The notes under the pieces are model-generated. The model was given only the letters and a program-made list of their open reading frames with translations. It made no database searches and was not told the DNA's origin. DNA of 33,417 nt from Ophiothrix spiculata (Eukaryota; Echinodermata; Ophiuroidea; Amphilepidida; Ophiotrichidae). Of the stretch, positions 8,272-19,831 are shown piece after piece (within the stretch, counting starts at the first letter, position 1; each line of letters begins with the position of its first letter). Made by a program: the position numbers and the translations under genes. Location of the stretch: the NCBI GenBank assembly GCA_000969725.1, contig JXSR01S007942.1. One strand, written 5' to 3'.

Positions 8272-9734
8272 AGAGCAATCATTTAGATACGCTATTCTTT
8301 CTCTAACTGCAGACATCTATAGTAGACGACAGACAGACAATTTGTGTAAAGCAGTGATTCAGAGACAATGTAATTGAAGAAAGACAGCGATATAAGTCTA
8401 CTTGAACATTTAACTTGCACATTGCTTCCATTACCTGAAAAAGACAATACACTACAAAGAGAGCTTTTGAATTTGTCTATAAGCAAAAACTAAATAACAT
8501 TAAGCTTACACTATACCTAATCTAATATATAATGAGCCATCATAAGGTTAAAAAAAAATTGGAGTTCAGTTAGTCTGCAGTGATGTGTTTGAGTCTTGAC
8601 TTGAATCCAAAATTTTGTGACTTTTGACTCGACTTGCGCCATTGGGGACAGAAGTGACATTGTCAGAAGGGGCTCTGACTCAAGACTGGGTGAACATCCG
8701 GGTGAACATGACAACATCATTGTTAGACCTGCATGTTTAACTGCAAACCATTATCTGCAAGTTTGCCTATTATTAAATTAAATTCTTAATTTCTGGTATT
8801 TTGCCAAATCATACAAATCCAACAGCAAATAATGTTGTTAGTTAATTTTTAAATTAGGAACAAAAAACTTGTAAGGTGGGTTTAGAGTTTCGTTTTAGAG
8901 TACTTGTTGTTTTATCAAAAGTTTGCAATGACAGTCAGATACAGACATGGCTAGTAATTTTTTAATTAATTTTAATGCTGGTATTGATCCTTATATCCAT
9001 ACTGGATCTAATCAGAATGGACATTGGTTTCAGGTTCAAGGTTTGGTGTCCAAGGGACACAACATACATTTTGACTCATCCTTTTATAACAAAAGTCTAG
9101 GAATTGAAGAATCTTGACATTTTGTCAAATTCAAATTTATTTCGAAACCATCTGATTGGCAAAGTGCCGATTACATCAGCTTACATGCATTACAAATTTG
9201 GTTCACAAAGGCCAAGAACCTGTATCATCAAAAGCCAAGACCAGCAAGTTGCTAATGAGTGAGGGTCCGAGGGACAGTCTTAATTAATAGAATTCTGAGC
9301 TCTTTTGAAATAAATGCGCAATACATAACCTTAATGTAGGGATAATCCCCAGGATAATTATTTTTAAAACAGAGTTAAACATGTTTCTTACTGCAGTAAA
9401 GCTTAGAATATCTTTTAAAGGATTACAAACTTGATAAGACAACTGAAACTCTTGACACTACATCCCAATAACTTCTCTTGATGCCAATGCAATTAAAAGC
9501 AATGCCTACATAACAACAGCAGAGCAGAAAGAAAGTTAGCATTGTACACTTTATTCCTAGTATGGTATTAATCTTCCATTCCTGCATGTATCATGCCAAT
9601 GCCATGCTAAAATGAAACAATTATGTCATCAATACCCTTCAATAATGCTGGATCATCAACAGCGCTGCTCTCATCTAAATATACAATGGCTGTAAGAAAA
9701 AGAATGAGTTCAATTTTATCTGGAATAAACTATA
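8272..9734. other. Intronic stretch, little structure
   Basis: AT-rich intron. At 8585-8690 there is a patch of GACTTGA/GACTCGA-type words (gagtcttgacttgaatcc, ttttgactcgacttg) that looks like a short interspersed repeat fragment. Nothing else recognised. Confidence 0.5.
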
Positions 9735-9948
9735 TACTGTAAACGGGAATTTTTTCGCGAGCAGAATTTTTCGCGAAACCAGACAATCACGACCTTTCCG
9801 CTCGTGTTAAATTAGCGTTTTAAAGCTTCATTACATAGACCTGCACATAAAATTAATGTATTCGCGGTGTGTTATATTCGCGGTTAGATGTTTTTTTCGC
9901 GAAATTTGCGAAAATTAAACCCTCGCGAAAATAACCCCGTTTACAGTA
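9735..9948. mobile_element. TA-type MITE (copy B), intact
   Basis: 214 bp, TACTGTAAACGGGAAT ... CCCCGTTTACAGTA, with several inner inverted cgcgaaa/ttcgcg words. It is the uninterrupted reference for copies A and C and shows exactly where those two were split. No coding potential. Confidence 0.88.
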
Positions 9949-10356
9949 CAATATTTGCTCATTGCAATCTGGACATAGCAGAGTAATATCTTGAAACCAA
10001 TGACTCTTTAAGAACAGGTTTTTGACATGCACCTTGAGTCCTTGATAATAAACAACCAAACTGACCCTCCGGAGAAACAATATTATTTCAAAACAGTACT
10101 TTTCTTATTACAGTGTACCACAACAAACCTTCAACTGAACCTACTGGGAAAAAAAATATTATTTCAAAATAAAATGAAAATTCTAAACAAAGGTGGTTTT
10201 GACATATGGAATATTATGTTTATCTGATATGAAATTTGATTCACATGTTATCTAAAGCAGATAGCATCACATTTCATATCATTTGTTTTTGATTTGTTAT
10301 GCCAAAACATGAAAACGGAGAAAGTAACTCAAATACCCAATATATTTATTTTTCAA

Positions 10357-10566
10357 TCCTGTAAAGGGGTTTAATTTTGCAGGGACTTTTTCTTTTTTTT
10401 GCAAATTTAGAAAAAGCAGGACTTTGGGAGGGATTTAATTTCAGGAATCCAGAAATTGTACTGTTGTTTCAATGTTGATTATAAATTTTGCAAGAGATTT
10501 AATTTTGCTTTCGTCGCGAAATCCGCAAAAATTAAATCCCTGGCAAAATTAGATCCTTTTACAGTA
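10357..10566. mobile_element. Related palindromic MITE (diverged)
   Basis: Ends CCTGTAAAGGGGTTTAATTT and, inverted, TACTGTAAAAGGATCTAATT. The interior repeats tttaattttgc / gcaaaaattaaa words in opposite orientation. About 210 bp, similar in plan to the TACTGTAAACGGG family but clearly diverged. Confidence 0.7.
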
Positions 10567-10864
10567 ACCCATTTATATACTAAGCTTGGTTAAGGGGTCC
10601 TTATTCCACAACAACAAACAGGGCAGTTTTGCATTCATAAAATATTACAATAATATGGAATTTCATTCAAGTTCTGATTCTAGATTTAGGAGTTTCTGGG
10701 TCACTTGAAAGGAATTTTTTGACCTGGTTTTAAAATCTACTAAAATAATTTCTTCACAAATTGGAAAAACAAAACAAAACATAAACCTACGTGGCTTAGC
10801 ACAGATGCGATGTCGGACACGAGTGAGCTGATATGAGCGGTGTTGGACACAATTTCAAAGTATT

Positions 10865-11390
10865 TATCCCGGGCTTTTAGCGTACTTTCTGGCGTACTGT
10901 ATCTTGCGCTTTGATATAACGCGATCTTACACGTGCATCATTTTTATATTCACGCATAAGACCATGCGCGTTACTCCTGATGATGCAGGGCTCAAAGCGC
11001 ACAGTGCTTAAGGGATATTTACTTGCTAAAAAATACCAATTTTTTGGCTTTATTTTGCTAAATATCTCAAAAAGTAAGTCGGTGACCATATTTTTTTATT
11101 ACGTTTTTTAAAGACCTATATAAGGACCAAAACATATGTGAAAAAGAGAAAAAAAAATAGAGCAGTTTTTTAATTATAACCGTTTTTGTCTGATTTTTTT
11201 TTATTTTCCCATAGACGCCAATGGTAAAAAGTGGTAAAACATACCTTTTTTAAATGGATTTTTCTCAAAAACTAAGTCGGTGACCCCTTTTTTTTTTTAT
11301 TTAAGAAATGTGATCAGCACACATAAAAACACCATATATCAAAAAATAAGAAAATTAAATAGAGGAATTCTATCTGTGGTAAGCCACCTT
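10865..11390. repeat. Intronic repeat with internal duplication
   Basis: CTCAAAAAGTAAGTCGGTGA at 11066 recurs as CTCAAAAACTAAGTCGGTGA at about 11262, about 195 bp later, each followed by a T run. A related inverse word sits at 26522-26548 inside the fold-back element. The first part is rich in GCGC words. Boundaries and family are unknown. Confidence 0.5.
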
Positions 11391-12049
11391 AAAATATATG
11401 CTTTCAAAGAGCATTCCACAGTGTTGAGACATTTTATGATATTTTTCTATATGACACAATATCACATTCAGTGATTTGCTTAAAAGTATTATGTATATGT
11501 CAGAAAAACAAAATATTGTTCATATTTCAGTAAAACATACCAAATTCAACAAATTGACATCGCATTGCTGGAAATTAATTTATATTTCAGAAAAAAAAAC
11601 TTTTATAAATAACCACCAACAATTCTGTATATTTTCTCACATTTCTATATAAACGAAGTACCCCATTGTAAAATAACACCAACTGACAAAATACAAATGG
11701 AATTACAACAACATTATCTTGCTGGAGCTAACAAACAAATCTCTAACAATATTTCAAATCTATATATAGGTGAGACGCAAATTGAAATTATGAAACATAA
11801 GCTGGCAGAAAAAACAACATATAAGTGATAATGTTGGACCAACTTGTCATCAGCGTTGGAATGTAGCGTGTGAAATTACTTGCTGTAAACTGATCTGGCT
11901 GCCATTTTCTACAAATTCATTACCAGTGTATTGACTGGCTATCATCATCGAAACACCACTGATTTACAAACAAGCTGTGATTTTTGAAATAAAAAAATGT
12001 TAAATTAAATTGTAGTAGAAAATTTCATAGGATGTTCAACAACCACTAT
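11391..12049. other. Intronic stretch, no feature seen
   Basis: Very AT-rich intron with no open frame of note and no paired ends. Confidence 0.6.
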
Positions 12050-12210
12050 CAGGGGTGTGAGAGGCCAGTTGTCAAAAACGAGGAAAAGCGTCGTAAAGTC
12101 AGGAAAAAGATCAAAAACGGGCTGAAAATGAATAAAAAAGCTGAAATTTTAACACAAGAAAATTTTCACAAACGAGGAAATCAGCTGAAAAGAGGAACTC
12201 TCACACCCCT
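12050..12210. mobile_element. hAT-like MITE, relative of 1117-1227
   Basis: Begins CAGGGGTGTGAGAGGCCAGT and ends with the inverse CTCTCACACCCCTG; the first 14 bp pair exactly. CACTAT lies near both edges, but not at equal distance, so no target duplication is claimed. The open frame across it (RKVRKKIKNGLKMNKK...) is low-complexity and not a gene. Confidence 0.75.
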
Positions 12211-12451
12211 GCGAATGCACTATTCTTGTATACAAGTAATTGATTCATATATTCTCAAAACAGGTTTTCATTGCATGATTCTGAGCAAAAAGTTTTATTA
12301 AAAATGGTCAAATATTTGAACTCAACGGGTTCATGGTTTGGTTAACAGGTGAAATTTTGAAAACTTGACTTTTCTCAGTTTTTGCTTTTTTGGTTTCAGC
12401 CTCTCAACTGCAACATTTGCATTAGTCACAGGGCTAACATTTGCCTACAAT

Positions 12452-12809
12452 CAGTGGCGTAACCAGAAAATTTCATCTGAGGGGGCGAGCAGGGGCAAAA
12501 CAATTTTTTAGGGAGCCAAAAAAATGTGCTCAGACACAAAAAGGTACACCCACAATTTTTCTGTGTAGCAAATCACCTAAATTTTGCTTTAAATTCATAA
12601 AAATCCATTTTTTTTAATGAAAAATGAACTATTTTGGTGCAAATTTTCGGTGTTTTCTTAAATATTAACCAAATTTGCACAAATTTTGGAAAAGTAAAAG
12701 TTTTGAAAAATAAACCCATAAGAGAGTTAAATTTTGCATAGTTTCATCAACAATGTACTTTACATTGATATTTTAATCTTTTCTTGATCCCCCTCTGGTT
12801 ACGCCACTG
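12452..12809. mobile_element. hAT-type MITE with 8-bp target duplication
   Basis: 358 bp with ends CAGTGGCGTAACCAGA and the inverse TCTGGTTACGCCACTG (16 of 16). Flanks are CCTACAAT (12444-12451) and TCTACAAT (12810-12817), an 8-bp target duplication with one mismatch. Both traits are diagnostic of hAT elements. The interior is AT-rich and non-coding. Confidence 0.92.
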
Positions 12810-12824
12810 TCTACAATACATCAA

Positions 12825-12910
12825 CTCAGTGTCCAACATCCCTTAGCCACCTCGCCCAAGCAGGGCTTGTGGGTCCGTGGGAGGGGGATCAGGGGAACGG
12901 TACTAGTTCT
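12825..12910. repeat. Interspersed repeat, copy 1 (inverse of 20655-20752)
   Basis: Shares ACTCAGTGTCCAACATCCCT, the CTCGCCCA...GGGCT block and GGGATCAGGGGAACG with the reverse complement of 20655-20752. The copy at 20655 has a longer middle. Type unknown. Confidence 0.7.
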
Positions 12911-13565
12911 AGGCAAATGTGTGAATCATGTGTAATGTATATTTAGGGATCTTTACTTGTTCTCAAGAACTGGCAAAATTAAGATAATTACTTTTGACCA
13001 GTATCAATCATTTTGCATATCCATCCAAATTTGTGCTTACTCTAAACCCCATAAAGCCAAAGCTAAGACAAATATATGGTTAACAACTCTTGTTTTAGGA
13101 ATTTATCCAGTTTCACATTGTACACAAGTGGTGTACACGCTGGTATCACTGACACTCAATGTTCAATTTCCCATCTTACATCATGAGGAGAACATATACA
13201 ACATCAATTTATCTAGCTTTATTTTATTTTTGTTTGCTTTTATTATTCCAAAGAGAAATCATGATGAGACTAGCGATTGAAAGGGGATTTATAAAGCTCT
13301 TTCATATGATTGCATTGTGTGGACGTACGGCGATGTTGTTTCCGATATAGAATCGGTTAAATGGACAATTCCTGTCTCGATTTGTTTTGGTGTATTTGGG
13401 GACTTGAGAAAGGATATTGCATGGTGCATAAGGGATTTTAAGTGAAGAGAATGAGAGATATTATTTTATGTGGGAGTTAAATAAGATTACTTCGTATTAG
13501 ATTTTATGAAATGTTATACCTCACAAAATTAAATAAATATCTAATGAAAACAAGTTCATCTACAG
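12911..13565. other. Intronic stretch, no feature seen
   Basis: Open frames at 12957-13350 on the plus strand carry no motif and no splice context. Otherwise plain AT-rich intron. Confidence 0.55.
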
Positions 13566-14197
13566 TACTGTAAATGGGAACATTTTCGTGAGCAGAATTT
13601 TTTCGTGAAACCATGCAATCAGGACCTTTTCGCGCGTTTTAAATTAGCATTTTTAAGCTTCATTACATAGACTACGCTGGTCCCCGGCCTCTTATGTCTT
13701 CAACAACTCCACACTGACATAAGACGCAGGTATCCGCTAATGAATCTAAGCACTTGATTGGCCCGTGCCCTGAAGGCATTTGTTTTCCGCGTCAAACACA
13801 CAACATGCGTGACGCATTGGTGATTTGGCGTATGCTTGTAACGTGTTGTTAAACGCGGGGCGCCATGCAGAGGTCGCACATGTAAACATCGCCATTTTGT
13901 CAACCTCTTCACCAAAGCCTTCCAATCACGAATGTTTGCCGTGTAGTTTGATAGGGCGAGTGAGCTGTCAAGTTGTGTAATTCTACTGGTCAAAATTTTG
14001 ACTAATTTTGATCAGCCAATACCTGCGGTGATGGGCAGTCTGAACCATATAGTGAAGCGCCCTCATCGAGGGTACCAGCGTATACATAGACCTGCACATG
14101 AAATTAATATATTCGCGGGGTGTTATATTTGCGATTAGATGTTGATTCGCGAAATTCACGAAAATTAAACCCTCGCGAAAATACCCCATTTACAGTA
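13566..14197. mobile_element. TA-type MITE (copy C), split by a 410-bp transposon
   Basis: The left half 13566-13672 and right half 14092-14197 match copy B in order (TACTGTAAATGGGAA ... aagcttcattacatagac | ctgcacatgaaattaat ... CCCCATTTACAGTA). The 410-bp insert and one 9-bp duplication account for the whole difference. Confidence 0.88.
13673..14082. mobile_element. DNA transposon remnant with 9-bp target duplication
   Basis: Inserted in copy C. TACATAGAC occurs at 13664-13672 and again at 14083-14091, but once in copy B, so it is a target duplication. The ends are TACGCTGGTCCCC and, inverted, TACGCTGGTACCC. It is noticeably more GC-rich than its surroundings. A 9-bp duplication points to a Mutator-like or Merlin-like transposase, supplied elsewhere. 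The minus-strand frames within (13700-13993 and beyond) show no transposase motif. Confidence 0.88.
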
Positions 14198-15612
14198 TAT
14201 GATCCAAGGTTCAAAGGACTTACTGCATTAAACGAGACATTGGATCTCACATACTATAACTGCATGGAGGGCGCCTAAATTGCATATGTGGTAACTTTAT
14301 TTTCTCTTTCGAAATAAGCTTTAGTCACTTTTACTTGCTACATTCCGAATTCTATCATATCAATCATGATGATTAATAACAAATGAACATACCTACACTT
14401 ATATACATATGTAAAATCAAAAGTTGTGAAATAATTTTATCGAATCCTGGTCAAAACAAGATAATAATATGTTGGGATCACATTCTTCAAAATAAAGAAA
14501 ATAATCGATAATGAATAATTAAAAGTCACCTCGTCTTACTTTTTCAGCCTGCAACAGGAAACTCGGAATTAATTGTGAGTGGCCTTATCAGAAGTAGACA
14601 TAACAGAGATGGCTTATCAATTGTTATGTCTGAATCTTGTGACTTTAGTTTTTTGTTCATTACGAAGGCAAATGATCATTCAAAACAAAATATTCTTATT
14701 TTGCTATTCCTGCATGAATCTGATCTTTACTCACTGCAGCCAAGAACCAGGTCAATATTATCATGTGACAATATTTTGAAATTTCTATAATGGTGTCCAG
14801 GTTTAGCCATGCAGAAGCTTCATCAAAATGCCCATCAGCAATTCCATTACAGATTTTACCTGGCTAGAATCCCTGCAATGATGTCGTCAAATTTCTGACT
14901 TAAGAGTAGTTTAACTCAATCAAATAATCAATAAAGGAAGAGATCTCCTTCTTACAAACTGTAAGATGACCATTGCTTTATTTTTCATCTCGTTTATTTT
15001 CACTGAAAAATACGGGGAAGTCCTGCCACTTACCTAAAGTCCTAAAATCAAACGAAATATCAGAAAACAACTTATATATATCCAGAAATTGGAAAACAAA
15101 ACTATAGGATCTACACTGATGTTGACAAAAATTACATATTAGTGTAAAACTTATACCCTTTTCTTGACGTCAATTCACATTTGCTAACACATTGAAGAAA
15201 AATGTATTCTTTGTGCATTTTACTAAGGTCTAAACATACATGAAATATCATAGACCCAAAATGCAACTGAACTTCTAAATAAAAAATGTGATGACTCACC
15301 ACGAAAAGGGGGACTTTCAGACAGAACACTTTTCGAGAAACTGTTGAAAATAGACAGCAAAAAAAAATAAAGAAAATAATAAGAATTTTCAGCAGATTTT
15401 CTGTTGATCGCCTTGATTAATTTCAACAGGTAAGGTGTCATTTTAAAGCTTAGAAAATGTTGTAAGAGATGAAATGATAAAATAAAAATTGATATCATCT
15501 GCAAAGTCCCCCCTTTCGGGGTGAGCCATCACAAATAAACTTCAGTTTTGGTTGACGGTGTAGGTGAAAATTAAGTCCATCAAAATGTGGTTTTGACTGT
15601 TGTTCTACTTAC
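14198..15612. other. Intronic stretch, no feature seen
   Basis: AT-rich intron leading to the donor of exon 15613-15724. Short overlapping frames (14575-14790, 15132-15504) have no cadherin or other recognisable content. Confidence 0.55.
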
Positions 15613-15724
15613 CCGATCCAATGGCCGTGTCTGTCGTTATCGTCTCATCAATGTTTCTGAAGATGTAGGTTTGAGTGTCAAATGTTGGCGTGCAGTCGTT
15701 GATATCAACAACTTTCACGTTTAC
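15613..15724 (-). CDS. Cadherin exon 2 of window (linker a/b and start of EC b)
   Basis: 112 nt: 37 codons plus one base (phase 0 in, phase 1 out). The acceptor is ttcccttaacag|GTAAAC; the donor is TCGG|GTAAGT. It encodes VNVKVVDINDCTPTF, the last strand of EC a with a canonical DxND linker (DINDC, where DINDN is commoner), then the first strand of EC b (YIFRNIDETITTDTAIGS), where IDE is the usual calcium-binding E motif. The exon lies between the two largest complete introns of the window (7.8 and 8.9 kb). It is supported by phase agreement on both sides and by unbroken cadherin homology across both joins. Confidence 0.93.
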
Positions 15725-15900
15725 CTGTTAAGGGAATAGACAGAGATAAAACAAGGGATGAGTGAGATAAGAGCATATGATAATTACTTCTGGGGCCCAT
15801 TTCAAACTATTTGATTTTCCAATTAAATTTATCAAAAACTAGTAATATAGAGCAAGTCAGGGATTGATTCAGGAAAAGTCAGAGACCAGGTTGAATTGTA

Positions 15901-16173
15901 TTAACCCTTTCAGTCCTGAATTTATTTTCTAGTTTCATTTTGGTGATTGCACCCGTCATAAGTTTACATGATCATAAATACCATACAATGAGAGCTATGC
16001 AACATTGCTAGTGCTCAAATTATAGAGAAAAATGTAAAAATTTAAATTGATACCAAATTTCATACGTACTATGTTCTTCATAGTGAAGATACATAAACGT
16101 AAAGTTTGTTAATTTTTAATATTTCTTTATTTACTAGAAACGCCCAGGCGTCTTATCGGAGTGAAAGGATTAA
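15901..16173. mobile_element. piggyBac-like MITE with TTAA ends
   Basis: TTAACCCTTTCAGTCCTGA on the left and, inverted, TTAATCCTTTCACTCCGATA on the right. Both edges are TTAA, the piggyBac target. 273 bp, non-coding. Confidence 0.7.
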
Positions 16174-16458
16174 TATGACCCACTCTGAAATATCCATCTT
16201 TCATCACAAAATTGAAATTTTCAGCTTCCTCAATAAACCAATTTCTTCATTTTCTGTTAAAAAAAATGACAACAAATACCTGCAAAGTTATTTCTGAGGA
16301 AACATGCCAATCAAAATACAGCTGATTCTTAAATACCTACAACAAATTGAATAACTATTTAAATCTTATAAAAATGCACGTCAAATGGTGACATAGAACT
16401 ATTTTCTTTTTGTTAAGGCTGACGGTGAACAGAATGGCACTTATCACTGAATTCCGAT

Positions 16459-16522
16459 CCAGGTAATTCCCCAATGAATTACCTGGTGATTTTACCATGC
16501 GCTGTCGCATGGTAAAATCACC
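16459..16522. repeat. Double hairpin, copy 1
   Basis: CCAGGTAATT pairs with AATTACCTGG (10 bp, 8-nt loop), then GGTGATTTTACCATGCG pairs with its exact inverse (17 bp, 4-nt loop). The two stems overlap by two bases. Confidence 0.85.
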
Positions 16523-17386
16523 TCGTGTCAAGCACAGAAACCTTTCAATATAGTACAGGGCTGACATGCTGATTTGCAAGTAACTGAGTTACCAATACAA
16601 ACATAACACCTAATCATTGCCCCTAACTTCTCCAAAGAAAAATGAGAAACTGGCACTCGGCTAACTTAGCGGATCAAGTTTATTTGATAGTCCTAGACGT
16701 CCTTCTTAATTTAAAGACAGCTTTACTCTAAGTAAATAGCCCCCGGGCTGAAAAGGGTTCAATTGGTCGATTCAAAAACAACATCGGTTCAGGTAGATTA
16801 GATGAAGATTCAAAAGAGGCCGTAACATGTGGTCATGCGTATGTGTCAGAATTGCCGCGAAATGTTTTTTCTTGGAGAATGATGTGTTGATTTTCTGTTT
16901 AGGGCAAATTGGGATGTTGGGAGGGAAAAGAGGGAACGATGGATATTACGGATGGTTGTATGCAAGAACAGGTGTTTAGTCATGTGCTATGGATTTGCTA
17001 AGAAGGGAGTTATGGAGGAGGAGAAGAGGCACATCTTTTATTTATTTTTTATTTACACATTTGGCTTTAAGTCATGCTAATCACTGTACTGAATATGCAT
17101 TATATTTAAGGGACTCCACTAAACAAAACAACATGGATGGGTTTTTTTATCCTGTAAGGATAAGTATATTACCTTGACAAAAATACAAGAAAACCATTTA
17201 CATAAAATAAGGCCAACCAAACACGTCTGCTCATCAATAAAACAGGCTTGTTATTTCTTTACCACCTATCATTTCTAAGAACATTAGAATGAGATGCACT
17301 CGGTAATAACTCATTTTAAGATAAGATAGTACTGCTTTAACTATGCTATTAAGATAAAAACATCTCATAAAGATGACAACATTTAA

Positions 17387-17873
17387 AATTCATATATTTG
17401 TAACCCAAGATACCACTAAACACTTTCTATTTACATTTTCAAATCTAAGATAAAATCTATCGATCATGTATATTTGATCTATTTTCTGCAGATGCAAGCT
17501 CTAAAATCAATAACATATGTATGAAGATATTGGTTTGCATCGTGTTTAGTAAAAGAGAACTACATTTTGCATTAATTTTTCAGATAGTGTGTAAAATGAT
17601 CAGATTTTTTCAATTTCACTGAAATAAAAGAAATAATTGTAATATTATAACCTACCCTTCACAACTGAAGAATAAATAATGAATTTTTTACTTTATTCAT
17701 TCTGTAAATGTAAAACAGAAAATGTATCGCTCTTTGAAATATGATCTAAATGTATGGAAAATCAGTTGAATTAAACACACCTCTATATAAATTGTTTTGT
17801 TAATAACATGAATTTATAAAAACTGTTATTTTTAAGGAAATTTCCAAAAGTGTCTGTCTATCCACAAGACTTT
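17387..17873. repeat. 487-bp core identical between tandem copies (copy 1)
   Basis: From aattcatatatttgtaaccc to ccacaagacttt I read no difference from 19191-19677, at a constant offset of 1804. Directly outside, differences appear at once (tttcaacagtaaaggctttg against tttaaacagtaaaggttttg). No open frame or RNA motif recognised. Confidence 0.85.
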
Positions 17874-17934
17874 CAACAGTAAAGGCTTTGGTACTCTATT
17901 ACTTTTATAGAGCTACACTTGTTTGGGGACAAAT

Positions 17935-18030
17935 TTAACCCTTTCGATCTGATAGAGATTACAAGAGAATGCTCAAGCATTCCAATTCGAACTCCTATTT
18001 ATATGGAATTACAAGACCGAAAAGATTTAA
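17935..18030. mobile_element. Short TTAA MITE inside tandem copy 1
   Basis: TTAACCCTTTCGATC on the left and, inverted, TTAAATCTTTTCGGTC on the right. About 96 bp. Its counterpart in copy 2 is at 19739-19831, so the insertion predates the duplication. Confidence 0.65.
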
Positions 18031-18251
18031 ATCAAATGATATGTTAAACCACAAAACAAAATTATTTTTAGACCTACATAAAATTGTCTAACAATGCTAC
18101 TATGAACAAAATGCAGAATTTCCAAAGACTATTTTGTCACAACTACTCATATGATAACATAGAACTATTTTTATCAAATGATGACATAGAACTATTTTCT
18201 TTTTGTTAAGGCTGACTGTGCACAGAATGGCACTTATCACTGAATTCCGAT

Positions 18252-18315
18252 CCAGGTAATTCCCCAATGAATTACCTGGTGATTTTACCATGCGCTGTCG
18301 CATGGTAAAATCACC
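18252..18315. repeat. Double hairpin, copy 2
   Basis: Same two stems, unchanged relative to 16459-16522. Confidence 0.85.
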
Positions 18316-19190
18316 TTATGTCAAGCACAGAAACCTTTCAATATAGTACAGGGCTGACATGCTGATTTGCAACTAACTGAGTTACCAATACAAACACAAC
18401 ACCTAATCATTGCCCCTAACTTCTCCAAGAAAAATGAGAAACTGGCACTCGGCTAACTTAACGGATCAAGTTTATTTGATAGTCCTACACGTCCTTCTTA
18501 ATTTAAAGACAGCTTTACTCTAAGTAAATAGCCCCCGGGCTGAAAAGGTTCAATTGGTCGATTCAAAAACAACATCAGTTCAGGTAGATTAGATGAAGAT
18601 TCAAAAGAGGCCGTAACATGTGGTCATGCGTATGTGTCAGAATAGCCGCGAAATGTTTTTTCTGCGAGAATGATGTGTTGATTTTCTGTTTAGGGCAAAT
18701 TGGGATGTTGGGAGGGAAAAGAGGGAATGAAGGATATTACGGACAGTTGTATGCAAAAACAGGTGTTTATACTCATGTGTTATGGATTTGCTTAGAAGGC
18801 AGTTATGGAGGAGGAAAAGAGGTGCATCTTTCATTTATTTTTTATTTACACATTTGGCTGTAAGTCATGCTAATCACTGTAGTGAATATGCATTATATTT
18901 AAGGGACTCCACTAAACCAAACAACATTGATTTTTTTTGATCTTGTAAGGATATATAAGTTTATTTCCTTGATAAAAATACAAGAAAATCATTTACATAA
19001 AATAAGGCCAACCAAACAAGGCTTCTCATCAATAAAACAGGCTTGTTATTTCTCCTAAATACTAATCCACCTATCATTACTAAGAACATAAGAATGAGAT
19101 GCACTGGCAATAACTCATTTTAAGACAAAATAGTACTGCTTTAACGATGCTATTAAGATGAAAACATCTCATAAAGATGACAACATTTTA

Positions 19191-19677
19191 AATTCATATA
19201 TTTGTAACCCAAGATACCACTAAACACTTTCTATTTACATTTTCAAATCTAAGATAAAATCTATCGATCATGTATATTTGATCTATTTTCTGCAGATGCA
19301 AGCTCTAAAATCAATAACATATGTATGAAGATATTGGTTTGCATCGTGTTTAGTAAAAGAGAACTACATTTTGCATTAATTTTTCAGATAGTGTGTAAAA
19401 TGATCAGATTTTTTCAATTTCACTGAAATAAAAGAAATAATTGTAATATTATAACCTACCCTTCACAACTGAAGAATAAATAATGAATTTTTTACTTTAT
19501 TCATTCTGTAAATGTAAAACAGAAAATGTATCGCTCTTTGAAATATGATCTAAATGTATGGAAAATCAGTTGAATTAAACACACCTCTATATAAATTGTT
19601 TTGTTAATAACATGAATTTATAAAAACTGTTATTTTTAAGGAAATTTCCAAAAGTGTCTGTCTATCCACAAGACTTT
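19191..19677. repeat. 487-bp core identical between tandem copies (copy 2)
   Basis: Partner of 17387-17873. AT-rich, includes a ClaI-like atcgat and many short AT words, without open frame. Confidence 0.85.
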
Positions 19678-19738
19678 AAACAGTAAAGGTTTTGGTACTC
19701 TTTTATTTTTATAGATCTACACTTGTTTGGGGACGAAT

Positions 19739-19831
19739 TTAACCCTTTCGATCCAATAGAGCTTACAAGAGAACGCTCAAGTATTCCAATTCAAACTCCT
19801 ATATGGAATATTACAAGACCAAAAGGGTTAA
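19739..19831. mobile_element. Short TTAA MITE inside tandem copy 2
   Basis: TTAACCCTTTCGATC and, inverted, TTAACCCTTTTGGTC, with TTAA at both edges. The ends are better preserved than in copy 1. Confidence 0.7.

Larger units (their letters stand above)
16381..18153. repeat. 1.79-kb tandem duplication, copy 1
   Basis: Starts tcaaatggtgacatagaact and ends aactactcatatg. It aligns along its length with 18174-19954 at an offset of 1793 bp on the left and about 1801-1804 bp further right. Most differences are single bases and short indels. It contains two neighbouring hairpins, a 487-bp block identical to copy 2 and a TTAA MITE. No conserved open frame: the one at 18618-18863 in copy 2 is interrupted by TAG in copy 1. 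Confidence 0.93.

Noticed and set aside
12032-12301. Lysine-rich open frame
   Set aside because: Lies over a hAT-like MITE and is low-complexity.
13700-14189. Candidate transposase in the 410-bp insert
   Set aside because: Two short frames without catalytic motifs; the element is too short for a transposase and is treated as non-autonomous.
16355-16579. Small minus-strand frame shared by both tandem copies (also 18100-18303)
   Set aside because: Its conservation is explained by DNA duplication and by the hairpins it spans; no known motif, no start context.
18618-18863. Possible small gene in tandem copy 2
   Set aside because: The matching frame in copy 1 (about 16828) ends early with TAG after GCAAGAACAGGTGTT, so it is not conserved between copies.
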